A DNA stretch of 64,000 bases from Branchiostoma floridae (lineage: Eukaryota > Chordata > Leptocardii > Amphioxiformes > Branchiostomatidae). The stretch is taken from contig NC_049997.1 in assembly GCF_000003815.2 (NCBI RefSeq), forward strand, positions 10,613,705-10,677,704, in the 5' to 3' direction. Made by a program: the position numbers and the translations under genes. Below are positions 12,015 to 23,184 of the stretch, piece after piece; within the stretch, counting starts at the first letter, position 1; every line of letters starts with the position of its first letter. A model generated the notes under the pieces. It ran no database searches, was not told where the DNA came from, and saw nothing but the letters and a program-made list of their open reading frames with translations.

Positions 12015-12226
12015 TACTGTAAATGCATTTAAGTTCACAGGGATTTAATTTTGCGGTAGCGGGAAAATGGACTTTTCGCGGTGGTTTTATGTTCGCGGTA
12101 TCACCATGCACTGCAGTAGTTTAATGACATGAAAAAATGTTCGCGGTGGTTTTAAATTTGCTGTGAAGTGGCCACCAGGAAAACTGCGAATGTAAAACTA
12201 CCGCGAACATTTCTACATTTACGGTA
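12015..12226. mobile_element. MITE with TACTGTAAATGC ends, copy 2
   Basis: Same family as 4699-4910, reversed. Ends TACTGTAAATGC and CATTTACGGTA; interior repeats GCGGTAGCGGG, TTCGCGGTGGTTTTA twice. Confidence 0.75.
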
Positions 12227-12229
12227 CAT

Positions 12230-13500
12230 GCGCAGGATGAAAGCTAGCTTGGTTACCAAACCCCAGCCCGATCTCAAGTATCTACTTCGTGCAGTGGTCT
12301 GGCCGGATGGGACAGGAACTCTTCTCAATTTTGCCCCTTATAGTGGGCTAAAAAACTCCACCAATAGAACAGCACAGGATCAGCAGGAGGTAATTACACC
12401 CCTGCCATGATTGGTTAAACACCCCTAACTGTACTTTTTGAATCCATAACAGTGACCACTAAGTACCTGATTCGCTACTGTGATAGCCTGCTGACCAACT
12501 GTGGTGTGTTGTAGCTGGCTACCTGTGGTGTGAGTGGTCATCAATCCTAGGTTCTCCTCCCTCTGATCAAGGGCCTTCGAGAACCTTTCTACAGCCATCC
12601 TGCCAGACCCCAACACGAAAGATACCTGAGGTTGGGGTATGGTATCCAGGCTAGATGAAAGCCAGGTTTTATCAATCATACAATTATGGTAATTTCAGAA
12701 TAATGTCCCAATGGTTTTATGAAGGAGGCATTTGAAAGCTCTTTTAAATATGTAACATCAAGTCTTTGTTTTGTAGCTTTGGAATTAACCAAGGAGCTTT
12801 CAAAACCTGACCTTGAATTAACCAAGGAGGTTTTTTTTTTAAAACCTAAGTCTAGTAATTGAATCAACTGAAGCAGTACTTTGTGGTATACGTAAGTAAA
12901 GGAGGAAGTGGGTTCTTTGACCCTGTTTACACCAGGATTAACTAAGTAGTGCACAGGGTTGATCCGGATTTGCAGATCCTGGTATGACAGTCTTCTGAAT
13001 TTCATCTGGCTATCTTAGAATTATATATCTAATTTCAGCATGACCAAGGAGGTTTTATATAGTCTCTAGGCCACACCAATTTAATTTCTTTGTTCTTGTA
13101 CATGTTGCTCTGGTCTTTCGTAAGGAATGGGCAGTACTGGTTGAGTGAGTTTCCTGATACTAATTATAAGTTGAAGCAAGGACGTAATCAGATGCATGAT
13201 AATTGTCTGTGTGCTCTACTTTTATATGTATTCAACAGTTCGTGTTATTTTTAGTGACTATAAACTCAGGTTATTAGGTTGGTTATTGGGTGGGCAGACT
13301 ATTGTGTCATTGCAGCCAGGGGCTGAATTGTGAGTAGCTTACAATAGGCAGGGCTAAATTGCTATACTTTTAATCCTAAGGTAAGTTAGAAGGTAATGCT
13401 GTTGTGTGGGCAATTCTTCCTCTTTAAAAAGTTTAACCATGACTCTACAGGTTGAAATCTACTTCTGAGCTCCGGTCAACTTTTTTCTTGTCACTTGTAA
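12230..13500. other. Intergenic DNA, no gene recognised
   Basis: Holds repeated ACCAAGGAG words at 12.77-12.84 and 13.04 kb and a run of T at 12830. No conserved reading frame. Confidence 0.4.
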
Positions 13501-13543
13501 GTGTTATATAATTGTTCTACATGTTCAGTAATCATTCTTTTAA

Positions 13544-13783
13544 CCCTTAAACTGCCAAACCCAGATATATCCGGCACACATATACATGTCCTGTGTGCTG
13601 ATCCTGGATATATCCGGGATAGCGTATTCCCCGGAAGTAGCAACTTTGCGCGCATAGCGCATGAACCCCGGAAGTTAGGGACTTCGGCCTTTATCGGGGG
13701 GGGGGGGGTTCTTTTTGGAGGTCAGCAGCCAACCCTGGCACTGGCGCTGATAGCATTTTATAGTGCTGAAACTCTGGCAGTAG
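13544..13783. mobile_element. Possible piggyBac-like MITE
   Basis: Flanked by TTAA on both sides (13540-13543 and 13784-13787). The left end is CCCTTAAACTGCCAAAC and the right end on the other strand is CTACTGCCAGAGTTTC, which share ACTGCCA. Contains a 12-G run and a hairpin around CAGATATATCCGG and CTGGATATATCCGG. Confidence 0.45.
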
Positions 13784-13828
13784 TTAAGTATGAATTTTGG
13801 GAAGTTTTGTATCTATCTGTGGGGTGTC

Positions 13829-14030
13829 TGTGTGGCGCTACGGCTAGAGCATTGAAATCAGAATCAGTGGGTCCTGAGTTCGATACTCGCTATGCCCCTG
13901 CCTCCATGACGGTGAAGTGACGCTCACTGAGCCAAACGGCTAAACTGTCGAAAGGTGCCGCAAAAACACCTACAGATTTGGTGCGCCAGTGTGTCAACAT
14001 CTGCACACTTGCCACTATAACCCAGGGGTT
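13829..14030 (+). mobile_element. Possible tRNA-derived SINE
   Basis: A box-A-like word TGGCGCTACGG is followed about 45 bp later by the box-B-like GAGTTCGATAC, the spacing of a tRNA promoter. No clover-leaf and no clear target duplication were found. Confidence 0.4.
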
Positions 14031-14197
14031 TTTTTGTATCTCTCTACCCTCAGTCAAACATTCTGTTTCATTCAAGTCATTTTGTTTTCTTTGTTAGAAT
14101 GCATATTTTTGTCTACCTTCTGATCTTAAGTATATTATTAGCTCGACATGGAACACAATTTTTTATTCTATTTCTTTTTGTTGTTTTTTTCGGAAAG

Positions 14198-14427
14198 TTT
14201 GCAATCCTCTAAATGATGGTATTAAGAAGCAGACTCTAATTATTCCTTTTACTTTTGTTTCTTCAGAGTCTAGAATGTTGGCGACATTTTACAGCTGCTG
14301 TATGAATAACTATGATCTTTCTTTTGTTTTCTCCTGAATGTTTGCAATCTTTATAAAATAGTGTTAAGAGGCAAAGCTCTAATTTTTCCTTTTACTTTTG
14401 TTTCTTCAGAGTGGAGAATGTCGTCGA
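14198..14427 (+). repeat. 142-bp tandem duplication of a 3' splice region
   Basis: GTTTGCAATC, TATTAAGA or TGTTAAGA, then CTTTTACTTTTGTTTCTTCAGAG occur twice, 142 bp apart, each followed within ten bases by an ATG (14275 and 14418). Only the second ATG opens the long frame of the zinc-finger gene; the first gives 20 codons. Confidence 0.85.
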
Positions 14428-17400
14428 CGTTAACGGGAGTGTGCGGCCTGTCTTGGGAAGTGACAATGTCCGTTCTACCCAGACTCTACATGGAGGAAGT
14501 TCTGTCTGAACTGCAGAGGAGGAAAATTGCGGTGGCGAGGGAGAAAGTCCGCCACTCCGACCTCTCCCGCCTCCTACACGAAGTCATGGTGCGTGAGTAC
14601 GAACAACTGCAGCAGCATCTTAGGACATTTTACATACACACAGAAAAAGAATTCTCTCCACAAACAAGAGCACAAGAGATTCACTATGTACACGGCCACC
14701 AAAGAAATTTGCCCGGATCCCAAGGTATCAATGGCAATGCTTCGCAGGGCGTTGCCCGGAATTCTCCAAACCAAGAAAATTTGCTCGGAACCCAGGGTAG
14801 CCATGGCAACGCTTCGCAGGGTGTTGCCCGGAATTCTCCAAACCAGGAGAAATCACCAACAATGGCAGTGCAAGAAAATATCCCAGCACAAACTGTGGCA
14901 AAAAATACCTTGCCAGGGAATTTGCAAGGAATGCAAGGTGTCAACTCTTCTCAGGGTATTGTCCAGAATTCTCCAAACCAGGGAATATCACCAATCACAG
15001 AAAGACAACAGAGTCTCCAACCACGTGGCAAGTTTATTACTTCACAAAATGTTAGCCAAAAGTCTACAGACCAGCTTGTGCAAGGCCCTTCACCAATAAC
15101 CTCAATGCAGCAAAATCTCCAAGCCCCAAGTGCAGAAACTTCACAAAGAGCACTAAATACTTCGCCAGGGAACTTGCCAAGAATCCAATGTGTCTATAGC
15201 ACCGCTTCACAGAGCATTCTCCAGAATTCTTCAAACCAGCATGGAATGGCACTAATAACAGCAACACAACACAATCACCCAGCAGTGTTTCCACAAGCTA
15301 TGGGGAAAAAGAGTTCTCCCGGAAATGTGCGAGAAACGGAAGGTTTGCATGGGAACGCATCACAAAGTCTTGCGCAGAATTCTCCAAACCCACTTGTCCA
15401 TGGAATCTTACCTGTAGTTACATCATCAACACAACATGATAACCAAGCGCAGCTCATACAGACTGTAAGAACTTTAAAGAATAATGTGGCAGGGAATTCA
15501 GGAGGAAGGCAAAGCAACACACAACAAAGTGTTCCCCAGAATACTCCAGGCCAACCTGTGCAAGGAACCTCACCAACAACGGCGACACATCAAAGTCTCA
15601 AAGTACATTTTGCACAGTCTCTAGCAAATCTAAAGAATAATTTGCAAGGAATAAAGCCAAGTATCGTGACTACACGCACAGGTGCTCCCGTACACGGAAA
15701 ATCCTTCACATACAGCCAGCCTTCGAGACCACAGATGCAAGTCAGCCCCCAAGTTCAGTCCAGTCCAGAGGCCATGCCTCCTCAACTGGCACAAATGATC
15801 AGGAACGGTCCAAACTTGCTGAATACACCTACTGGACTTTTGAGGGGACATGCGAATCCTGTGGTGAAATTTCCTTCGGGGGCCTCGGCAGGACAGCCAA
15901 GTTCCCAAACTTCAGCCCCAATAGATCCCGTAGCCTGGGGCAGATCGTTCAGCTCCACAATGAAGTCTCAACAAGAGGCTGAATCTGGTCAGCAAGGTCT
16001 ACAAAAGGACGTGGTCACTAACAGTAACAGTTCCAATAGCATCCATGCAAATCTCTTGGGGGAAGTTCCTTCTGCAGCAAGACAGCCAAGCCCCCAGCCA
16101 CCAGGTTCCCAAACTGATGCCCCGATAGACCAATGTGCCTGGGCTAGATCATTCAGCATTGCAATGAAGTCTCAACAAGAGGTCGTATCTGGTCATCAAG
16201 GTCTACAAAAGGGCGTGGTCACTGACAGTTCCCATGGCAACGCATCACCGGGTGTGGTTCAGAGTTCTCCCAACCAACCTGAGCGAGAAAGCTCACCTGA
16301 AACAGAAACACCACTACAAAATCTTCAAACACAGTTTGAACAAGCTGTCCAGGAGGCAAGAAATAGTTTGCCAGGTGCAAGTATGCCATTAGATGTTCAC
16401 GCGGGGCAAGGGGGTGCAGACAGAAGCAGTACTTCTGATACGTCTTTCACAATGGCACAAACCCTGCAGGGCACCAGTGTACAAGACAACATGCACAGCA
16501 ACACATCTCCTTATGATGTGGGGCAAGTTAATCAGATTTCAGAGCCTACGGAAGATAGGACCAAGAACCATGACCATCAAGACATGCAGGGAACTTTTCT
16601 CACAAACAATTGTGACGCGACAACAGATGTCAGCTTTCACAGTGCAGCTACAAATGCTGAGAGAGAAGAAGACAAATACAATGACACACGCTCAACTAAT
16701 GCTACAACTCAAGAAAGTGTGGCATCTCAACAAACGTTTCTCACACTCAACCAGCAATCTGAGCACAAAACATCTGACATGCATGACTCTATAAGACAAC
16801 ACTTACCAGAACAAGACACTACTCAATCCTCTCAAGACAATGGTAGGGAACATTCAGTGCAAGAACCCAGCGAGACAGAGAACACACACAACCTTCCCTC
16901 ATCAAATGTGGTGGTAAAAATTGAACAAGAGGATGACTATTGGTCAGTTCCTTGTACGACGAGCACAGCTAACAGTCATGTTTCGGACAGCCCATCACCG
17001 TGTGTTGTTGTCAAGACTGAAAAAGACGACAACATTGAGACAGATTCTACCCTACCTCTCGATTACTCAGCGGGGACGTCGATGGAAAGAAGCAGTACTG
17101 TGAGAACAGAGAATGACTTGGAGGAAGCTTGGAGGCAAGAAAGGCTGGATGATCATTCAAGTCCAGAACAATCTCAAGTCACAACTTCAGCCCCAGTACA
17201 ACAAGTAATGCCTCAGGGTCTTTCTATGACTCACACAGATCAACAGGAGTCTACTTCTTCATCTTTAACCTTGTCTGAATCTTTAACAATAAGGACAACA
17301 CCGTCACAAGAAAGTAGACACTATGCTGTCCACAGCAGTGCAGGGCTCCCAGATCTCGACATGAATGCTTACGAGTTTCGGGACAACTCAAGAAACCTGT

Positions 17401-19170
17401 CACAGAAGAGGAAAACCGTCCGAGCGCTTCTTGATGACTTGAAGAAAGCCAAGCAGTTGAAATCAGATGGGGTAACCAATGAGGAGGACCCTATGGGGAT
17501 AGTGAGCGCCATGAAAGATTGGAGAGAAGGCAGACGGTACAGTCAGACCAACAGAAGAGAGGATGTAGGTCCTTCAGTGCCACTGGTAGGGGAAGGCTCC
17601 GTTCAGCAGCTAAGAACTGGGAATATGCAGGGTGGAGAGCAGTTTTCCTTGGCATCAGTAAGTTACTATTTCATTAACACACATTTTATTCACAAACTTT
17701 GATAGGTAGATAATTAAAGGTCCAATAGACTTTTAAGCTGTAGGGATAGTGGGGTATCACAGTGTTTACGGTACGGTATTGAAAGGTGTAGCCCATTCCC
17801 CCATCTCTTTCCAGTCTGCCCTTTACCTCCTCAACTGAAGTCAGGTACCCTTACACTTGGGTGTAGTATTAAAGGAAAGTCAGAGCCTTTCCCATTAGGA
17901 CAAAATGTCTAGCTGGTGATGCCAAAAATCCACCTCGTGACCCCTTGATCTCATTTCTGGTAGCCTAGTCTCTTAGCCATCTGACACCACATTTGATGGA
18001 CTTACATGTAGTAATATCAGGTTATATTACCAGATTTGTGTTTCTGCATAAGAACATACAAATGCGTTTTTGTCTTTACTCTTTTGCTCAAGTTCAAAAT
18101 AGCTAAATATACATATAGTTTAATGTAAATGATTATAGAAAATAGATAAAAAGAAACCAATGGTACATTGTCTTCAGGAAGAAAAGGCCTGTCTCACAGA
18201 GCCTCGTAAGAGGTTATAATATTGTTATGACAATGAGAACTACATGTAATGTAGTTCTCAAAACTTTAACACTGAAACAGACTTATGCAACTTGCAAGGT
18301 AACAGTTTCTCAAGCAAATGACAAAATGTATGTAGTTGCTTGGAGTTACTATTACCCTGCATATCTTATTAGTACCTAGATGTCTTAGAACCTTCATATC
18401 AATAAACATGACTTTCTATTCTCCATAGGCTGAAGCAGACAGGACAGTGAGGGCACCTAGAGGCGTCCTGCACAAGTGCATGTTCTGTCCGTTTGAGACC
18501 AGACTGAAGACAAATCTACAGTATCACCTTCGGGACCATGCAGAGATCAACGTCTACAGGTCAAAAACTGTCTCAAACTTTATGTTATGATTTAAAGATC
18601 ACATATCCGTACACAAAATAAAGCACTTGCCAACAAGCTTCCGATCAGTCCTCTGATCCTTATCAAATTGAAATGACCCAAAGCCTAAGTCACACATCCG
18701 GACCGGAAGTGTGGCATCAGCAAAGGGTCAAAAGTGCTTGGCAGTCGGTATCGGTCCCCGTCTCTGTTGAGGGAACTTTATCAAACTTCATTTCTCAATT
18801 AGCTTTGTAGTCTTCGTAGGGGCTGAATTGCCCTGATTTTTGGTACAAAACATGTCATAACACTTCAAAATTTACAATAAAAGCATATAAAACAATATTA
18901 ATATACAATCTTAAAATCTACAGGTGCGGAATGTGCAGCTTTTCCGCGGCAACCAAGCAGACGTTGGACGACCATGTGGCCACGCGACATCACGAGGAGC
19001 TGCCGTTCATGTGCGGGGTGTGCGGGTACCGGACGGGTGTGAAGGAAAATCTTAGTACGCACATGTGGGTGGTGCACAAAGCAGGGAAGAGTTTTCAGTG
19101 CTCGCTGTGTGAATACAGCACAAGCTACAAGACCAGACTGGAAACCCACATGATCAACCATCATTTCTAA
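14418..19170 (+). CDS. C2H2 zinc-finger protein with huge low-complexity exon (ZNF-1)
   Basis: Exons 14418-17657, 18429-18559 and 18924-19170 join in phase to 1,205 residues. The start is the ATG just after an AG acceptor at 14409; the frame is open further upstream only through the pyrimidine tract. Residues 1-75 look helical and include ELQRRKIAVAREKVRHSDLS. Residues 80-1080 are rich in Q, N, S and P, with repeated words such as NASQGVARNSPNQE and a duplicated block APIDxxAWxRSFS-MKSQQE-GLQK. Two SUMO-type motifs, VKIE and VKTE, lie near 840-880, and a basic stretch SQKRKTVRALLDDLKKAK near 1010. Four fingers close the protein: CMFC, CGMC, CGVC, CSLC, each with x12 and H-x3/4-H. Probably a nuclear DNA-binding regulator; target unknown. 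Confidence 0.85.
17658..18428 (+). other. First ZNF-1 intron with repeat remnant
   Basis: GTAAGT donor at 17658, AG acceptor at 18427. About 17.79-18.0 kb resembles the flanks of the 57-bp minisatellite (GTCAGGTACCC, then GACAAAATGTCTAGC against GATACAACGTCTAGC near 3.73 kb) and may be a SINE. Confidence 0.5.
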
Positions 19171-20898
19171 ACTCTAGGTAGAGAATCTGAGTACACACAT
19201 GTGGGTGGTCTACAAGGCAGGGAAGAGTTTTCAATCAATCAATCAATCAAATGGTTTATTTGTCAGAACGGCGTGGCAGCCAAAGGCTGAATTGTGCCTT
19301 CTTTACAAAACAAATGTATTACAATACACCATCTCGTGCGTCACATATTGTTACACAACATCATACATTAATTTAAAACAATTTTAAAAGCACTCACATG
19401 TATGGCATTAAAATAATGTATCGGCGTTAAAATTATATCATAGGTTAAAATCTAATATCGTCTAGATCACTTCATGGAATTGAGAATGCTCAGCAATGAG
19501 GGGACTGGGCTATTGGAAAACCTAACAGTTCTGCATGTCGGTACTGCTAGCTTATTCGAGTTTCTTAGTGACCGTCCGTGTGTTAGTCCCCGGGGAGCTG
19601 GTACTAACTCAGCAGTTCTTTCAGAGGCTGCCATGCTTTTTGCGAACCTGGCACACAGGTTAGCTCTTCTGCTAGCAAGTCTGTCCAGTTTACATACACC
19701 AAGTGCCGTGTTGTAGTCTGTGTAGTTCCTACCCAGGATAATGCGTAGTGCCCGCTTCTGCACACGTTCGATGGCTGTCGTTTGCTGGCTTGTTAGACTA
19801 TGATGCCAGACAGGTACGCAGTACTCCAGAACTGGCCGGATAAACCCACAGTATACCACAACAAGATCAGGCAGTGGGAGGCCAAAAGTTTTCAGTCTTC
19901 TAAGCATGAAGAACCTTTTGCCTGCTTTCTTGGTCATTTCGCCTACTTGTTTCCCCCATTTCAGATCTGACTGCAGCCAAAGTCCCAGAACTTTGATAAT
20001 CTTCACAGCTTCAAGCAGTTTCCCATCAATGGTTATCGGCAAAGGTGGGGGTGGGGTTTTCAGGAAACACACAGTGAAAGTGAAACACTTCTTTGGGTTG
20101 AGTTTAAGCTGTGTGTCCTTGGACCATTTGTTCAGCGCGATCACATCTTCTTGGAGGTGTGACTGTTCAAGGATACTTCTGTTCTCTCCAAGGGAAAGAT
20201 CATCGACGTATTTCCATCGGTCGTCAAGCGCAAGACAGGCGTCGTTAATCATGCAAAGAAAGATTATGGGGCCCAGTTTTGTACCTTGTGGTACGCCGGT
20301 AGTGAGTGTTTGCCAGTCTGACAATGAGTCCCCATATCTAACACGCTGGCGTCTTTCTGAGAGGAAATCAACAATCCAGGGTATGATGCAAGGTCGCGTT
20401 CCCATGCCCAGGAGTTTACTGATGGCTTGTTCGTGGTTGATGGTGTCAAATGCCTTAGTAAAATCTGTCAATACGATGGTACCCACATTTTTGCTCCTCT
20501 CTGCACCTTGGAACAGGAAGTGTGTTAGGCTGACTAGACAGTGTGTAGTGGAGCTACGTTTGATGCCTCCAAACTGCCGCCGATCTATATTCCTCCAGAT
20601 GTCTGACAAGACCCATTTAGCGACAAAACCCTCACAAATCTTCGCGAATATCGCGGTGAGGGATATTGGGCGCAGTTTGTCGATAACAGCCGGTTGTTCT
20701 TTGGGGATGGGGGTAACCACGGCTTCTTTCCACTGAGAAGGTACCACACCTTCCTTAAGCGACATGTTGAGTATGTCCGCAAGTGGTTCGGCAAGTTCAC
20801 ATGCAAACATCCTGATCAGTGCTCGCTGTGTGAATAAAGCACAAGCTACAAGACCAGACTGGAAACCCACATGATCAACCATCATTTCTAAACTCTAG
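19171..20898. repeat. Tandem duplicate of the last ZNF-1 finger, split by a LINE
   Basis: Sequence after the ZNF-1 stop repeats about 140 bp of the last exon: TGTGGGTGGT(C/G) to GGGAAGAGTTTTCA at 19200-19233, then GTGCTCGCTGTGTGAATAAA to TTCTAAACTCTAG at 20819-20898. In the second copy the codon TAC of the fourth finger reads TAA, so it is not a usable extra finger. The LINE lies between the two parts. Confidence 0.9.
19234..20816 (-). mobile_element. 5'-truncated LINE with open reverse-transcriptase frame
   Basis: The minus strand is open from the insertion point to 19467 (about 450 residues). Motifs in order: LRPISLTAIFAKICEGF, LTDFTKAFDTINHEQA (catalytic Asp), GVPQGTKLGPIIF, KYVDDLSLGEN (catalytic YVDD), VLGLWLQSDLKW. 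The endonuclease and everything 5' of the fingers are missing. The 3' end is a short tandem tail (ATTG)n at 19234-19250, as in CR1/L2-type LINEs. Target duplication is at most three bases (TCA). The lack of stops suggests a fairly recent insertion. The open frame runs on into antisense zinc-finger sequence, giving a chance fusion at its N-terminus. Confidence 0.92.
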
Positions 20899-20899
20899 T

Positions 20900-21328
20900 T
20901 AGGCCTTTAGTTATAATCTCCAAGCAGATCCTACGGTAGCATAAGATAGTATTAAAAGCTGGTAGAAGAGTGAAGCCAGCCGAGGAGTGTGGCTACCAGT
21001 GGCTGATACTCCCTTTGACAATCTGTACTCCTTAAGCAGCTTTGATTCTATCTGATGCCATGGATAAATCTGCTTGGAGATTAATGAGTTAGGCCATGTT
21101 GCAATGACATTGGATGACATCTGCATGGACATCATTTTTCATCTGTTGCAAAATAAATTTGACCATACTTCATAAGATCATACGAAGTAGCTGCATAATG
21201 AGCAAATATATGCCATAAGATGGAAAAGAATTGGATACTGATTTTATAGAAATTGCCCATTTAAAAGTATAAGGATTAGGGGCTATATGTGGAAATTATA
21301 AACTACAGCAGTGGAGAAAATTAGTCTG
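20900..21328. other. Non-coding DNA with possible ZNF-1 poly(A) signal
   Basis: AATAAA at 21152-21157 could serve ZNF-1 if transcripts read through the LINE. No gene seen. Confidence 0.35.
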
Positions 21329-21342
21329 TTTAACGTTTCTGA

Positions 21343-21617
21343 TGCAATGGCCTAGTGGTTAGAGTGTTCGTCCTGCATTCGGTAGGTTGTGAGTTCAATC
21401 CCCGGCCGAGTCATACCAAAGACTTTAAAGATGGTACATGCTTCTTTCTCTGCTTAGCACTCAGCATTCGGGAAAGAGTATGGAAGTTGAACACACACCA
21501 CTACCAGTGGACTAGCCCCCTGCTGTAGTGATTGCGTTGTGTGGCCCAAGGGCTACTGAAACGGAGATGGGCGCCGCCCTATGCGCCATCAGGCGCGGGA
21601 AGGACCTTTGACTTGAC
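21343..21617 (+). mobile_element. tRNA-derived SINE with 14-bp target duplication
   Basis: The 5' part carries an A box (TGGCCTAGTGG) and a B box (GAGTTCAATCC) at tRNA spacing, but no acceptor stem pairs. The body ends in GACCTTTGACTTGAC. A perfect 14-bp repeat TTTAACGTTTCTGA lies at 21329-21342 and 21618-21631. The intact duplication suggests a young insertion. Confidence 0.9.
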
Positions 21618-21631
21618 TTTAACGTTTCTGA

Positions 21632-22198
21632 CTTAATTCATATTCTTACCGCAAACTGATTTAGAATTGTCAATTTTGAGACAAGATTCTTGAAAATTTT
21701 TGCAATACAGAACTTTGCATTCATATATTTTTGTGGGGACATCTTTTTTTGAAGTAGATGGGGAAAAAGCCTTTGGTAGTGTTTTAAGGTTGTGGTTAAA
21801 GCATTTCATTAGTATACATTGGAAACATTTATTTCCAGTATCTTGAATTTGTAGTTTAGACGTCTCTGTAAAAAATCGTGAAAATAAAACTATGTCAAAA
21901 TTTTTTTTCTAGATTTAAAGAACCACACTGTTAACGTTAAAGCCCCATTCATTTTTTTTGTATATATAGGTATTTTGAATTATAGGTATGAAATATATAG
22001 CGTAATAGATGTATGATATGACAATTATAGTTCATTTCAGTTCAGTTGGTCCAGGCAATTGAAACAAGGTCCCTCCATAAGTTATAAACCATTAACCTTG
22101 ACTTTTTGTTCAGGTGCCGTATTTATTTATTTGATAGATTTGTTTTACTGTGGACTTCTTGTAAAGATTTAAGTTTTTTTTTGTTTTGTTTTTTTGGT
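21632..22198. other. AT-rich DNA without gene
   Basis: No conserved frame or repeat end recognised. Confidence 0.4.
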
Positions 22199-22416
22199 TT
22201 AACGCTAGTTCACCTTTATTCGCAAGGAAACCAATATCCGTTGTATTTAAATCCAGCTTGCTCAGGGATATCAAGTTGACGAACAGTGGTTTCCAACTGC
22301 AATATTTAAAATAAAATGCAATTTGAAACCACCGTCTTTCGACTTGATATCCCTCAATATCGTTTTTAGATACAATGGATATAGGTTACCATGCGTATAA
22401 AGGCGAACTAGCGTTA
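22199..22416. mobile_element. TA-flanked MITE, copy 2 of 4
   Basis: Ends TAACGCTAGTTCACC and, on the other strand, TAACGCTAGTTCGCC. The inner arms CAAGTTGACGAACAGTGGTT and AACCACCGTCTTTCGACTTG also pair, making a second hairpin inside. Confidence 0.8.
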
Positions 22417-22589
22417 CACTATAGATATCCATACCGGTAGCTGCAGACTTCTTGTATTTTTGTTGAAGTTTTCTCCAATAGTATCTATTATGTTGATGAC
22501 GGCTAGAAATCGAGGTAAAATTTACACGATAGAAAGGTACTCAAGCAACTGTATATGTTATATTTACCTCTAAGTCAAAAGATTTTTGC

Positions 22590-22940
22590 CGGGGCGCCGA
22601 AGGCGCCCGGCTTTGTCCCCGGTTTAATGGTTCGTCCTTGGATGGGTCTGCTATGGTCGCAAAATGTACCGTGCGTTTTTACGACAATTCTCAGCCCTTC
22701 TCAGCCCTTCAAATAAACGCAATGTACCGTGCGTTTTTACGACAATTCTCAGCCCTTCTTAGCCCTTCAAATAAACGTTGTAAGAATACTGTTTATCCAT
22801 GACCTCTACTCGTACAGAAAACATTGCAGCGCTCATTAGCAAAGTCTAGGAAAGGAAAATGTTTCTTGATTTGCAGTAAAACACTGGTCATGTAACATTT
22901 GAGGAGTTGTCGTTAAATCGCACGGTTCATTTTGCGATAG
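22590..22940. repeat. Inverted and tandem repeat cluster
   Basis: GGGGCGCCGAAGGCGCCC near 22590 is a perfect GC hairpin. A 57-bp segment with CCGTGCGTTTTTACGACAAT is tandemly repeated (about 22668 and 22726). The region ends with GTCGTTAAATCGCACGG then TTCATTTTGCGATAG at 22907-22939, the inverse of GTCGCAAAATGTACCGTGCG at 22654. It may be a foldback element of about 290 bp. Confidence 0.55.
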
Positions 22941-22949
22941 CGTTGACGG

Positions 22950-23174
22950 GTCCGGGTATTTAGCGGAATAACCCGGAATAACCCGGAATAACCCGGAATA
23001 ACCTTAATAAAGGATGAAAGCTACCGAAATACAGTGTGCTTTGATAAGTTAAGATCGCAGAATGCAATATTTTGGCATAAAATAATGTATATATGGCCAT
23101 GGGAACAAGAAATATTACGGTTATTCCGGGTTATTCCGGGTCATTTCGGGTTATTCCGGTAAATACCCTCACGG
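22950..23174. mobile_element. MITE with repeat-rich inverted ends
   Basis: Left arm GGGTATTTAGCGG then CGGAATAACC four times; right arm is the inverse ending CCGGTAAATACCC. A 10-bp direct repeat GCGTTGACGG flanks it (22940-22949 and 23175-23184). Confidence 0.75.
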
Positions 23175-23184
23175 GCGTTGACGG

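Noticed and set aside
14527-17103. Long alternative frames within the large ZNF-1 exon
   Set aside because: They overlap the 1,113-codon frame, start internally and show no domain; they are shadows of biased composition.
21343-21417. Possible tRNA gene (A and B boxes)
   Set aside because: No acceptor stem pairs, and the sequence continues as a 275-bp unit with a 14-bp target duplication, so it is a SINE.
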